This document shows positions 18,573 to 27,608 of a DNA stretch of 64,000 nt, one piece after another. The stretch covers positions 310,001-374,000 of the forward strand of contig NZ_QBKT01000004.1 in NCBI RefSeq assembly GCF_003054265.1. Direction: 5' to 3'. The position numbers and the translations under genes were made by a program. The notes below the pieces were generated by a model. That model had not been told where the DNA came from. It saw nothing but the letters and a program-made list of their open reading frames with translations, and ran no database searches. How positions within the stretch are numbered: position 1 is the stretch's first letter; the number at the start of each line of letters is the position of its first letter. This DNA comes from Kordia periserrulae (GTDB lineage Bacteria; Bacteroidota; Bacteroidia; Flavobacteriales; Flavobacteriaceae).

Positions 18573-19029
18573 TATAGTAGCTATATTTATAGCTATTTCA
18601 CCATATATATTTTATTTATATCAAAGTTTTCCAGACGAAAAGGTTTGGAAAACTTTTTTATTTACATTTAGAAGCAGTGAAAGTCTATACACATTGGCGT
18701 GGTTATTAACTGGAAAAATTGTTCCATTACTTTTTCTCATACTATGGTTTTTTACCTGTAGAGATTGGTGGTATCACGTAATATTAATTCCAATCGCAAT
18801 GTACTCATTTCAAATATTCAGTATAATACATGATGACTCTAATCCTGTTGATGAAGTTGAAATTTATTGGCTAATTCCCATAATGATGATTATTATTCCT
18901 ATTGTATATTTTATCAGAATTAAACTCTTCGATAAATATGTGTATGGAATTGACCTCCAAAAAATAGATGCTGAACTCGCTGAATACGAACGAAAAGAAA
19001 AAGAATTACTAGAAGAAAACAATACGTAG
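18502..19029 (+). CDS. Four-helix membrane protein of tandem cassette, copy 3
   Basis: A 175-residue paralogue of the proteins at 16836 and 17703. Four hydrophobic segments, the CRDWWYHVILIP motif and the LQKIDAELAEYERKE tail are kept. The ATG at 18502 lies inside the lipoprotein gene in the +1 frame (71-base overlap). It is closest to copy 2. No enzymatic motif is visible; a structural or sensing role in the inner membrane is possible but unproved. Confidence 0.7.
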   Translation: MKTTHTKQSKQSKGLKSKSLVTGSIVAIFIAISPYIFYLYQSFPDEKVWKTFLFTFRSSESLYTLAWLLTGKIVPLLFLILWFFTCRDWWYHVILIPIAMYSFQIFSIIHDDSNPVDEVEIYWLIPIMMIIIPIVYFIRIKLFDKYVYGIDLQKIDAELAEYERKEKELLEENNT

Positions 19030-19084
19030 TTTTATAACTTCATTTTTATTTGTAACTTCATGTGTTAACCAATTGTATTACTTC

Positions 19085-20284
19085 ATGCCTGAGTCTTTAT
19101 CACCTTTCACCAAACAACAATTACTTCCGCAAGAAGAAACGCTCGAAATTTTAAAGCATAAACAGGAATTGTTAATCGGAATTCCTAAGGAAACTTCGTA
19201 TCAAGAGAAACGCGTGTGTTTAACGCCTGATGCAGTCGCAGCAATTGTTGCACATGGACATCGTGTATTGATTGAAAGTTGCGCGGGAAAAGAAGCTAAT
19301 TTTTCCAACAAAGAATACACAGAAGCTGGCGCAGAAATTACAAACGATACGCAAAAAGTATTCGCCTGCCCTATTGTTTTGAAAGTAGAACCGCCAACGT
19401 TAGACGAATTGCAGTTGCTAAATCCACAGACGATTTTAATTTCTGCTCTACAGATAAAAACACGCTCCAAAAAATATTTTGAACTACTTGCAAATAAACG
19501 TGTTACGGCTTTAGCATTTGAATATATTCGTGATGAAGACGGAACGTATCCCGCTGTGCGTTCATTAAGTGAAATTGCAGGAACTTCCTCTGTGCTAATT
19601 GCTTCCGAAATCATGGCAAATGTCAACAGTGGAAACGGTTTGATGCTCGGAAATATTAGTGGTGTGCCACCTGCAGAAGTCGTGATTCTCGGTGCTGGAA
19701 CGGTTGGTGAATTTGCTGCACGCTCTGCTTTGGGACTTGGCGCAAACATCAAAGTTTTTGATAATTCTATTACGAAACTGCGTCGCATTCAGGCAAATTT
19801 AGGACGTCCTGTATATACATGTACTGTGCAACCTAAAAATTTATTAAAAGCATTAAAACGTTGTGATGTGTTGATTGGCGCTGTACGCGGAAAAAACCGA
19901 TCGCCAATTTTGGTTACGGAAACAATGGTGGAACACATGAAAAAAGGCTCGGTAATTATCGATGTAAGTATTGATATGGGCGGTTGTATAGAAACGAGCG
20001 AAATTACTTCGCATGACAAACCTACGTTTGAAAAACACGGTGTCATTCATTATTGTGTACCAAACATTCCTGCACGATATTCCCGAACTGCCTCTGTATC
20101 AATTAGTAATATGTTTACTCCGTATTTATTGAAAATTGCAGATGATGGCGGATTGGAAAATTCGTTGCGTTTTGACAAAGGTTTAAAAAATGGTTTGTAC
20201 TTTTACCACGGAGTTCTGACGAATAAATCGGTTGCCGAATGGTTCGATTTGCCGTACAGAGATATTAATTTATTAATTTTTTAA
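19085..20284 (+). CDS. Alanine dehydrogenase / transhydrogenase family protein
   Basis: A roughly 400-residue NAD-binding enzyme of the AlaDH/PNT family, most likely L-alanine dehydrogenase (alanine to pyruvate and ammonia). Seen: IGIPKET and EKRVCLTP in the substrate domain, VLGAGTVGEFAA-type Rossmann motif ILGAGTVGEFAAR near residue 200, and DVSIDMGGCIETS later. The start ATG at 19085 gives the usual extended N-terminus of Bacteroidota members; TTG at 19073 would add four residues. It ends 4 bases before the DUF4258 gene, so the two probably form an operon. Confidence 0.87.
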   Translation: MPESLSPFTKQQLLPQEETLEILKHKQELLIGIPKETSYQEKRVCLTPDAVAAIVAHGHRVLIESCAGKEANFSNKEYTEAGAEITNDTQKVFACPIVLKVEPPTLDELQLLNPQTILISALQIKTRSKKYFELLANKRVTALAFEYIRDEDGTYPAVRSLSEIAGTSSVLIASEIMANVNSGNGLMLGNISGVPPAEVVILGAGTVGEFAARSALGLGANIKVFDNSITKLRRIQANLGRPVYTCTVQPKNLLKALKRCDVLIGAVRGKNRSPILVTETMVEHMKKGSVIIDVSIDMGGCIETSEITSHDKPTFEKHGVIHYCVPNIPARYSRTASVSISNMFTPYLLKIADDGGLENSLRFDKGLKNGLYFYHGVLTNKSVAEWFDLPYRDINLLIF

Positions 20285-20288
20285 TTAC

Positions 20289-20681
20289 ATGAATTCTAGT
20301 CTTTTAAGACGTTTTGGCTTTTATTTTGCAGGATTAGCCATTGGCTTGGTATTATTTGCTTTTTTTGTAAAGGGTCGTGGTGTGAGATGTGAATTTGCTT
20401 ATTTACCAAACGCACGTACGCTAAAAAACATTCGAATCAAAGAACGTCGTTTTTCACCTGAAATTCGTCAGTTGATGGATAATAACGAAATCGATTCTAC
20501 CGAAATTTCAAATATTCTAAGAGATGGTGATGTTGATTTTTCGCGTAGCAAAGCCAAAGTAGATGCAGATACTTGTAAAGTGTATATTATTGAAGGAACA
20601 CTTCGCAATAAAAATATTGAATTAACGGTTCACAATTGCGACAGTACTGCATTGATGAAAACGATTAAAATTATCGATTAA
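20289..20681 (+). CDS. DUF4258 domain-containing membrane-anchored protein
   Basis: A 130-residue protein with one N-terminal membrane helix (about residues 8-27) and a small C-terminal domain that resembles DUF4258. Its function is unknown. The start follows the alanine dehydrogenase stop by four bases, a conserved pairing in Flavobacteriia as I remember it, so co-expression is likely. No catalytic motif is apparent. Confidence 0.7.
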   Translation: MNSSLLRRFGFYFAGLAIGLVLFAFFVKGRGVRCEFAYLPNARTLKNIRIKERRFSPEIRQLMDNNEIDSTEISNILRDGDVDFSRSKAKVDADTCKVYIIEGTLRNKNIELTVHNCDSTALMKTIKIID

Positions 20682-20738
20682 ATCATTATTAATCTATTAC
20701 TTAGCTACATTTCCATAGATATCTTCCTCAACACTTAT

Positions 20739-21905
20739 TTATATTTTTCTTCTTTTACGTTCTTGTTTTAAAAGGCTTAACTCACGAGAGGTTTGTCCCG
20801 CAACCGAAGTATTTTCTTCTGCGCGTCTTATCAAATATGGCATAACGTCTCTTACAGGACCAAAAGGCAAATATTTTGCTACATTATATCCATATTTTGC
20901 CAAATTAAAACTGATATGGTCGCTCATTCCGTATAATTGACCAAACCAAACACGCGGATCATTATTCGTGATTCCTTTGCTTTTCATGAGTTCGATAAGC
21001 TTGTAAGAACTTTCCTCATTATGCGTTCCCGCGAAAACTGCCATACAATCCAAATTATCAAGCATATATTCCACCGCGGTATCAAAATTTACATCAGTAG
21101 CTTCTTTAGAAACACAAATTGGCGACTTGTATCCTTCGTCTTTCGCTCGCTTATTTTCTTTTTCCATATAGGCTCCACGCACCAATTTCATTCCAATGTG
21201 AAATCCTTGCGCTTTGGCGTCCATGTGAAGCTGCTTTAAATAATCCATACGATCCCAGCGATACATTTGTAGCGTATTGTACACAATAGCTTTTTCTTTG
21301 TTATACTTTCGCATCATATCAGCCACAATATCATCTGCAGCATCTTGCATCCAGCTTTCTTCACCGTCAATTAACAGCGCTACATCCATTTCATGCGCTT
21401 TTTGACATAAAATATCAAAACGATTTAGCACACGCTCCCACTCTGTTTCTTCTTCTTCTGTTAGCGCTTCCTTATTTCCTATTTTTTCATATAAATCAAT
21501 TCTTCCAAAAGCTGTCGGTTTGAAAACAGCAAATGGAATGGCTTCTTTTTCTTGAACGAAATGCAAAATATTTAAGATTTTACCCAATGTGGCATCAAAT
21601 TGCTCTTCTTCTTCTTTTCCTTCTACAGAATAATCTAATACACTACACACGCCCTTTTCAAACATTTTATCAACAACAGGCAAGCATTCTTCTTCCGTAG
21701 TTCCACCACAAAAATGATCAAACACAGTAGCTCTTATAAGGCTTTCTACTGGCAAATGCGCTTTAATTGCAAAATTGGTAACAGCAGTTCCGATACGAAC
21801 TAAAGGTTGACTTGAAATTAATTTGAATAGAAAGTATGCTCTATCAAGTTGAGAATCTGTTTTTAACGCAAACGCATTCTCAGTGTTATCAAAAATAGGA
21901 TTCAT
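20739..21905 (-). CDS. Proline dehydrogenase
   Basis: A 388-residue FAD enzyme that oxidises proline to pyrroline-5-carboxylate, the first step of proline catabolism. The beta/alpha barrel is seen in MDVALLIDGEESW, MKLVRGAYMEKE and CMAVFAGTHNEES; the RRAEENTSV segment near the C-terminus is diagnostic for the family. It is a stand-alone monofunctional enzyme; no P5C dehydrogenase lies beside it. It is divergent from aroB, and a TATATTTG element on the minus strand at 21925-21932 may be its -7 box. Confidence 0.93.
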   Translation of the reverse strand: MNPIFDNTENAFALKTDSQLDRAYFLFKLISSQPLVRIGTAVTNFAIKAHLPVESLIRATVFDHFCGGTTEEECLPVVDKMFEKGVCSVLDYSVEGKEEEEQFDATLGKILNILHFVQEKEAIPFAVFKPTAFGRIDLYEKIGNKEALTEEEETEWERVLNRFDILCQKAHEMDVALLIDGEESWMQDAADDIVADMMRKYNKEKAIVYNTLQMYRWDRMDYLKQLHMDAKAQGFHIGMKLVRGAYMEKENKRAKDEGYKSPICVSKEATDVNFDTAVEYMLDNLDCMAVFAGTHNEESSYKLIELMKSKGITNNDPRVWFGQLYGMSDHISFNLAKYGYNVAKYLPFGPVRDVMPYLIRRAEENTSVAGQTSRELSLLKQERKRRKI

Positions 21906-22002
21906 TTATAAATAATTGCTTTCACAAATATAGTTATTGAATTATTATTTTTTTGTTTAAAAAAGGCTTTATTTTGCTGTAAATACTACTTTTTAACAGA
22001 TT

Positions 22003-23070
22003 ATGAATTCTATTCAAGCCGCGAATTATTTCGTTCATTTTAATGCAAATTGTTACACAGAACTTCAACAGCATCTCGCTGAAAATAATTATTCTAAAAT
22101 TTTTATTTTGGTGGATGAACACACGCACGAATTCTGTTTGCCGTATTTTATGAGCAATTTGCAAACGGAGATTCCTGTAGAAGTAATTGAAATTTTGGCA
22201 GGAGAAATTCATAAGAACATTGAAACTTGCGTTGGCGTTTGGAATGTACTTTCTGAATTGGATGGCGACCGAAAAAGTCTGATGATTAATGTTGGCGGCG
22301 GCGTGGTTACGGATTTGGGCGGATTTGTCGCTTCTACGTTTAAACGTGGGATTTCGTACATCAATGTTCCAACTTCGTTATTATCTATGGTAGATGCTTC
22401 TGTGGGCGGAAAAACGGGTGTGGATTTAGGAACATTGAAAAATCAAATTGGCGTGATTAATACACCTGAAATGGTGCTGATTGATACCTCATTTTTAAAC
22501 ACCTTACCAGCAAACGAAATGCGCAGTGGTTTGGCAGAAATGTTGAAACACGGACTTATTTACGATGAAAACTACTGGAAAAAAATGATTGACCTCGCTA
22601 GTTTTACCATCGAAGATTTGGATAACTTGATTTATGATTCTGTTATTATTAAAAATACCGTCGTAACGGAAGACCCGAAAGAGTTAGGTTTGCGTAAAAT
22701 TTTAAATTACGGACACACGCTCGGACATGCGATTGAATCGTATTTGTTAACTCACGAAAGCAAAGAAGCATTGTTGCACGGAGAAGCTATTGCGATTGGA
22801 ATGGTGCTTGAATCGTACATTTCTTACCAACAAGAAGACTTTCCCAAAGAAAAATTAGCCGAAATCAAACGTGTAATTCTTGATATGTATGGAAAAGTTA
22901 CCTTTGAAGACTCTGATTACGAATCTATTATGGATTTGATGAAGTACGACAAGAAAAACTCGCATGGAAACATCAATTTCGTGTTACTAAATGACATAGG
23001 AGCGCCCGTGTTGGACAAAACAGTTCCGAACGAAACGATTGTCGCTGCTTTTCAGTATTATAATTCTTAA
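22003..23070 (+). CDS. aroB: 3-dehydroquinate synthase
   Basis: A 355-residue NAD- and metal-dependent enzyme of the shikimate pathway converting DAHP to 3-dehydroquinate. Seen: GGGVVTDLGGFVASTFKRG (near residues 90-108), SVGGKTGVD near 130, the metal ligands in EMLKHG and in LNYGHTLGHAIE (near 240), and HGEAIAIGM. Length and order of motifs are normal. It is transcribed alone, divergent from proline dehydrogenase. Cytoplasmic. Confidence 0.96.
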   Translation: MNSIQAANYFVHFNANCYTELQQHLAENNYSKIFILVDEHTHEFCLPYFMSNLQTEIPVEVIEILAGEIHKNIETCVGVWNVLSELDGDRKSLMINVGGGVVTDLGGFVASTFKRGISYINVPTSLLSMVDASVGGKTGVDLGTLKNQIGVINTPEMVLIDTSFLNTLPANEMRSGLAEMLKHGLIYDENYWKKMIDLASFTIEDLDNLIYDSVIIKNTVVTEDPKELGLRKILNYGHTLGHAIESYLLTHESKEALLHGEAIAIGMVLESYISYQQEDFPKEKLAEIKRVILDMYGKVTFEDSDYESIMDLMKYDKKNSHGNINFVLLNDIGAPVLDKTVPNETIVAAFQYYNS

Positions 23071-23196
23071 CATAAAAAATACAGCTAACTAACAGTATTT
23101 TTTTCCTTTTCATAAAAAATAATCGTATTTTTAAGAATAGCTTAAATTCTCCCTATTTTACCTAGACCGTAGTATTAATTCTTAAAAGATTATTCT

Positions 23197-23475
23197 ATGA
23201 GAAAAGCAATTATTGACTACAAAAAGGTAACACCTGAATTATTTCAGTTGTTGCAAGAGCGATATCCTGGAGGCTATTCTGACAAGGATATCATTAAGTT
23301 TGACGATCATCGAAACAACACCATTGAAGCTGTAGAAATACGCACTGATGATACTATTTATTTAGTAAAAGTCAGCAGCAAACTACATTACACAATGGTA
23401 AATGTAGACGCAGATGATTTTGAAGAAATTGCACCTGACGAAACTTTTATAAATGATTTTTCGGAAGAAGAATAA
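23197..23475 (+). CDS. Small conserved acidic protein of unknown function
   Basis: A 92-residue cytoplasmic protein without signal peptide or membrane segment. It is acidic, especially in the C-terminal third (DADDFEEI, FSEEE). It looks like a conserved flavobacterial hypothetical, but I cannot assign a function. It ends two bases before the convergent DinB gene stop. Confidence 0.7.
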   Translation: MRKAIIDYKKVTPELFQLLQERYPGGYSDKDIIKFDDHRNNTIEAVEIRTDDTIYLVKVSSKLHYTMVNVDADDFEEIAPDETFINDFSEEE

Positions 23476-23477
23476 AC

Positions 23478-23990
23478 TTATAAATATCGCTCGTTAATGA
23501 CATTTATATGATGTTTTTCGTGTCCTGCGGTCAAATAAACCAACGCACGAACGGATATTTCATGTCCACTCGCTACTCCTATTCTTTCCAGCATTTCTGC
23601 AGTAAAACTCTTAAATAACATAATCGTTGCTTGTCTGATAGCACTGTACTCTTGAAACATATCCATACTATTGCGCTCGTTGGCACCAGAATATGGTACA
23701 TACTCATTTTGTTCAAAGCCAGGCAAGTTGGTTTTGTCATTTCGAGCAATGCGCAATGCTCGATTACAAAAAATTCGCTCCGTATCCATGATGTGTTGCA
23801 ACACTTCTTTAATAGTCCATTTTCCTTCTGCATACGCACTTTGCAATTGTTCTTCCGTCAGTGATGTCATGAGTTCGGTAACATCTTCCGCGCCGTCTGA
23901 AAGCGCTGCTAGAATATCTTCTCCTTTAAATTGCTGAATGTAGGCATCAAAATACGAATGGTATTCGTTGGTTTCTGGAAATGGAATCAT
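23478..23990 (-). CDS. DinB family protein
   Basis: A 170-residue four-helix-bundle protein of the DinB/YfiT-like metalloenzyme superfamily. The three metal-binding histidines are visible: one in EVLQHIMDTE (near residue 67) and two in the C-terminal AGHEKHHINV. Members include thiol S-transferases such as bacillithiol transferases; the substrate here is unknown. It is convergent with the small acidic protein gene and lies next to a repeat-rich gap. Confidence 0.88.
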   Translation of the reverse strand: MIPFPETNEYHSYFDAYIQQFKGEDILAALSDGAEDVTELMTSLTEEQLQSAYAEGKWTIKEVLQHIMDTERIFCNRALRIARNDKTNLPGFEQNEYVPYSGANERNSMDMFQEYSAIRQATIMLFKSFTAEMLERIGVASGHEISVRALVYLTAGHEKHHINVINERYL

Positions 23991-23993
23991 GTG

Positions 23994-24093
23994 GATTTGA
24001 GATTTACGATTGTAGATTTGAGATTTACGATTGTAGATTTTTGATTTACGATTTTTGATTTACGATTTTTGATTTACGATTTTTGATTTACGA
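23994..24093. repeat. Tandem repeats: 21-mer x2 then 14-mer x4
   Basis: Two exact 21-base units at 23994-24014 and 24015-24035 are followed by four exact 14-base units (TTTTTGATTTACGA) at 24038-24093 and then a T run. Units touch without spacers, so this is not a CRISPR array. Confidence 0.85.
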
Positions 24094-24156
24094 TTTTTTT
24101 GAATATTGAAGATACTATTTTATTTAGATTTTCTAATTGTTCTCAGAACTTGACTA

Positions 24157-24258
24157 ATACCTAATACCTAACACCTAACACCTAATGCCAAGAGCGAAGC
24201 GTCACCAACATTCCAAAAGCAAAGCGTATCTAACAGCGCCAGCGCATCCAAAAGCGAA
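24157..24258. repeat. Heptamer repeats and AAGCGAAGCG-type words
   Basis: Degenerate CTAACAC heptamers at about 24157-24190 are followed by repeated AAAGCGAAGCG-like words up to the ppc stop codon. The heptamer recurs at 60573-60600 and the GCGAAGCG words at 30836-30890. No gene is seen in this stretch. Confidence 0.5.
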
Positions 24259-24270
24259 GCGTTTCTAACA

Positions 24271-26859
24271 TCAAGCCGAATTACGACTCGCATTGATATT
24301 TCCAAACAGCGAACGTGTTACCATTTTTTCATAGACTTCCAACTCCTTTTCATCTGTATTTTCATCTTTTTGCAATTCGTGAATCTTGCGTAACGCATAT
24401 TGTTGAATGGTAAGTAACGGCAACACAATCTTTTCGCGGGCGTGAATTGAAGCTTTTCCTGCTTGTTCGTTTTCCATCAAAGTTTTGTAACCTGTTAATT
24501 GTAAGAGCATTCGCTTGGTGCGATTGAATTCTTCAAAAATTAATGACCAAAATTCACCAAACTCCTCATTATCTTTCATGTACGCGGTTAACTTAAAGAA
24601 AGACTTCGTTAAACTCATCATGCTATTGGCTAACAATGTTCGGAAGAAAGACGAGTTTTTATAGAGTTGTTCCACCGCTTCAAACTGTCCGTTTTTTTCC
24701 ATGTGTTCCAACGCGGTTCCTACACCGTAAAACCCTGGAACGTTTTGTTTGAGCTGACTCCAACTTCCCACAAAAGGAATCGCACGTAAGTCTGAAAAAT
24801 TGAATTCTTTTGACTGTGAACGTTTTGACGGACGACTTCCAATATTCGTCTTTGCATAGTATTTCAACGTACTCATTCGCTCCAAATAGGTTAAGAATCG
24901 TGGATGTTTTTTAAAAGCTACATAGGTATCATAACTTACGGAAGCGAGTGTTTCCATCGTTTTTTTATCTGCTTCTGAAAATTCAGGCTTAGCTCCTGAA
25001 AATATTTCGTTTGAGATGCCTGAGCTCAACAATTGCTCTAAGTTGTATTGACACGAATCGAGCGTTCCAAAATTAGAGCTAATGGTTTGCCCTTGAATCG
25101 TCAATTGGATTTCTTCGTCTTCAATCGTATTTCCTAACGACGCATAAAACTGATGTGTTTTTCCGCCTCCACGTGCAGGCGGTCCGCCTCTACCATCAAA
25201 AAAGATGACTTTGATGCCAAATTCACGCGAAATTGCGGTGAGTTCTTCTTTTGCTTTAAAAATACTCCAATTCGCCATCAAATACCCACCGTCTTTGGTT
25301 CCGTCAGAGAAGCCTAGCATGATGTATTGTTTGTTTCCTCTTCGTTTTAAATGCGCCGCATAGGCTTCATTCGTGTACAAGGTTCGCATCACAGCTTGTG
25401 CTGCTTGTAAGTCAGGAACGGTTTCGAATAGTGGTGAAACATCTACATTTAGTGCTTTCCAATCGCACAAACGCAACATCGTAAACGCTTCCATCACGTG
25501 CAATGCGGATTGATTGTTACTGATGATATATCGATTGGCACCACGTTCACCGTTTCGTTCTTGAATGGTTTTCATCGCGTAAATGGACGAAATGGTTGCA
25601 TTGGTGATTTCATTATCGAAATAATCTGCTTCCACAGATGCATCAATATGTGTCAATACTTTTATTTTTTCAGCTTCAGAAGCATTCGCGTAATCTATTG
25701 AAAATAAGGCTTCTCCTCTATTTTTCATGGTGTCCACAATGTTTTCAAACACTCCTTGATGCACTCTCGAATCTTGACGAATGTCCAACATCGCAAAATG
25801 ATAGCCAAAAAGTTTCACTTTATTGATTACATCATCCAATTCTGTCACAAAAAGCGATTGATGGTCAGAAACCACCACATTTCTTATCGATTTTAGTTCT
25901 GCTTCAAATTCAGCCAAAGACAGCATTCCATCTTCTTTTTGATAGAACACATTGTTGTACAACATGTGCTCCAAACGCTCTAAACGCTGCTCTACACCTT
26001 TAAACGTGAGTCGACGCTTTAGTTTTCGAATATCTCTGTAATAGTTGATTAAAATTGTATTTCGCAGTCTATCCGCCACTTTCAAGGTAATTTCCGTAGT
26101 CACAAACGGATTTCCATCACGATCGCCTCCAGGCCAAAAACCTAAATCAATTACTTGATTTTCAACTTCTTCATCGTCAAATATATTTTTTTGAATGTAA
26201 TCGTATATTTTGCTCGCAGAATGGTAGAATACATTTTGTAAATACCAAATTAAACTCACGGCTTCATCGTACGGCGTTGGCTTTTTCTTTTTGAAAAATG
26301 GCGTCTTTCCAAGTTGAGCCAATAGTTTTTTGATGGTTAATAAGTCATCTTTTTTAATGGCTTCTGACAAATCTGTAATGATTCCCAAAACTTGTCCCGG
26401 ATAAAACTGCGTTGGATGTGCCGTCAGCACAGGTCGCACTTTAAAGCGCTTTAAATGTTCTTTTAAGTCGTCGATTTTATCTTTTTCCTCTGCTTCTTCC
26501 TTTAAATTTCGAAGTGTTCCGCGTCCGTCCATATTATTTACAATAGGAAAAGCAGCATCTTCAACCGCATCAAACAATACGACTTGACGCTCAATGTATT
26601 GAATGAAACGAAAGAGTAAATTATTCTTTTCAGCACGTGTTTTGTTGTGATTGACATAACGCTCAAAGAACTTTTCAACGATTTGTGTTGGGTTTTTATC
26701 CAGTTCATATCCTTCTGCGCATACATCGCTAAATAAAGGCAATAATGCTCCAGTATTGCTAATGCCGTCAAAAGGCAATGTCATGAAAATACTGTTGTAG
26801 ATTTGATATTTAGCAGAAACATTTTCTTGAAAACGTTCTAATTTGGGCTTGCGAGACAT
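24271..26859 (-). CDS. ppc: Phosphoenolpyruvate carboxylase
   Basis: An 862-residue enzyme that carboxylates PEP to oxaloacetate to refill the TCA cycle. The catalytic histidine is in LTAHPTQF, followed by GGDRDGNPFVT and the glycine loop, which reads GRGGPPARGGG rather than the usual GRGGSxGRGGG. The C-terminus is NASRNSA where most enzymes end RNTG. I choose ATG at 26859; an in-frame extension to 26979 adds 40 residues unlike the family. Both changes seem to be features of the Bacteroidota branch but deserve comparison. Confidence 0.9.
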   Translation of the reverse strand: MSRKPKLERFQENVSAKYQIYNSIFMTLPFDGISNTGALLPLFSDVCAEGYELDKNPTQIVEKFFERYVNHNKTRAEKNNLLFRFIQYIERQVVLFDAVEDAAFPIVNNMDGRGTLRNLKEEAEEKDKIDDLKEHLKRFKVRPVLTAHPTQFYPGQVLGIITDLSEAIKKDDLLTIKKLLAQLGKTPFFKKKKPTPYDEAVSLIWYLQNVFYHSASKIYDYIQKNIFDDEEVENQVIDLGFWPGGDRDGNPFVTTEITLKVADRLRNTILINYYRDIRKLKRRLTFKGVEQRLERLEHMLYNNVFYQKEDGMLSLAEFEAELKSIRNVVVSDHQSLFVTELDDVINKVKLFGYHFAMLDIRQDSRVHQGVFENIVDTMKNRGEALFSIDYANASEAEKIKVLTHIDASVEADYFDNEITNATISSIYAMKTIQERNGERGANRYIISNNQSALHVMEAFTMLRLCDWKALNVDVSPLFETVPDLQAAQAVMRTLYTNEAYAAHLKRRGNKQYIMLGFSDGTKDGGYLMANWSIFKAKEELTAISREFGIKVIFFDGRGGPPARGGGKTHQFYASLGNTIEDEEIQLTIQGQTISSNFGTLDSCQYNLEQLLSSGISNEIFSGAKPEFSEADKKTMETLASVSYDTYVAFKKHPRFLTYLERMSTLKYYAKTNIGSRPSKRSQSKEFNFSDLRAIPFVGSWSQLKQNVPGFYGVGTALEHMEKNGQFEAVEQLYKNSSFFRTLLANSMMSLTKSFFKLTAYMKDNEEFGEFWSLIFEEFNRTKRMLLQLTGYKTLMENEQAGKASIHAREKIVLPLLTIQQYALRKIHELQKDENTDEKELEVYEKMVTRSLFGNINASRNSA

Positions 26860-26982
26860 ATATTTTGAAGTTTTGTATTGATTTTTTGAATAATTGAATT
26901 CATCATAAAAATACGATTTTTTCAGCTGAACATCGCTTACAAATTGTAACCGATTTGTGATATTACAGCGGATTTCCAAACG

Positions 26983-27016
26983 AAAAAACCCTTACACGAG
27001 CAGCGCAAGGGTTTTA
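26983..27016 (-). terminator. Intrinsic terminator of the lrp-type regulator gene
   Basis: On the minus strand AAAACCCTT and AAGGGTTTT pair around a 13-base loop, followed by U residues. It lies about 30 bases beyond the stop codon of the Lrp/AsnC gene. Confidence 0.75.
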
Positions 27017-27041
27017 TACGTATTATTTTTTCGTGTTTTTC

Positions 27042-27521
27042 TTATAACTCGTTAAAAATTGAGTGCATTAATCGGTTTTTGTCGTTAATGCTTTCTTCCA
27101 ATGAAATCATTGTTTCTGTGCGAGATACGCCGTCAATATCATCAATCATAAAGATGATGTCTTTGGCATGTTTCGTGTTTTTGGCACGTACTTTACAGAA
27201 AATATTGAATTTTCCTGTGGTAATGTGTGCTACAGTAATGTATGGAATGGAATGTATTCTTTCTAACACAAACTTTGTTTGTGAGGTCTTTTCTAAGAAA
27301 ATACCCACGTAAGCAATGAAAGAATATCCTAATTTTTGATAGTCTAACGTTAACGAAGACCCCTTAATAATGCCCGCTTCTTCTAATTTTTTTACACGAA
27401 CGTGAACCGTTCCTGCAGAGATTAATAATTTTTTTGCGATGTCTGTAAATGGAATTCTAGTATTCTCAATCAGCATGTCTAATATCTGATGATCCACCTC
27501 ATCTAACCTAAATTTTGCCAT
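27042..27521 (-). CDS. Lrp/AsnC family transcriptional regulator
   Basis: A 159-residue DNA-binding regulator of the feast/famine class. The N-terminal winged helix-turn-helix covers residues 4-60 (LDEVDHQILDML, then ISAGTVHVRVKKLEEAG), and the C-terminal half is the RAM/AsnC ligand-binding domain (IAYVGIFLEK onward). Such proteins respond to amino acids and form octamers. It is followed by a terminator; ppc is next on the same strand, but the spacing and terminator indicate separate transcription. Confidence 0.93.
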   Translation of the reverse strand: MAKFRLDEVDHQILDMLIENTRIPFTDIAKKLLISAGTVHVRVKKLEEAGIIKGSSLTLDYQKLGYSFIAYVGIFLEKTSQTKFVLERIHSIPYITVAHITTGKFNIFCKVRAKNTKHAKDIIFMIDDIDGVSRTETMISLEESINDKNRLMHSIFNEL

Positions 27522-27608
27522 GATTATCTTATATTATTTTTTAAAGATAATGCAAAAAAACCAAAAAAAATCGAATAATAATGCATAAAATACTGTGAGA
27601 TATGTTAA

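Noticed and set aside
23994-24093. CRISPR array
   Set aside because: Repeat units are directly adjacent, short and without unique spacers; no cas gene is present.
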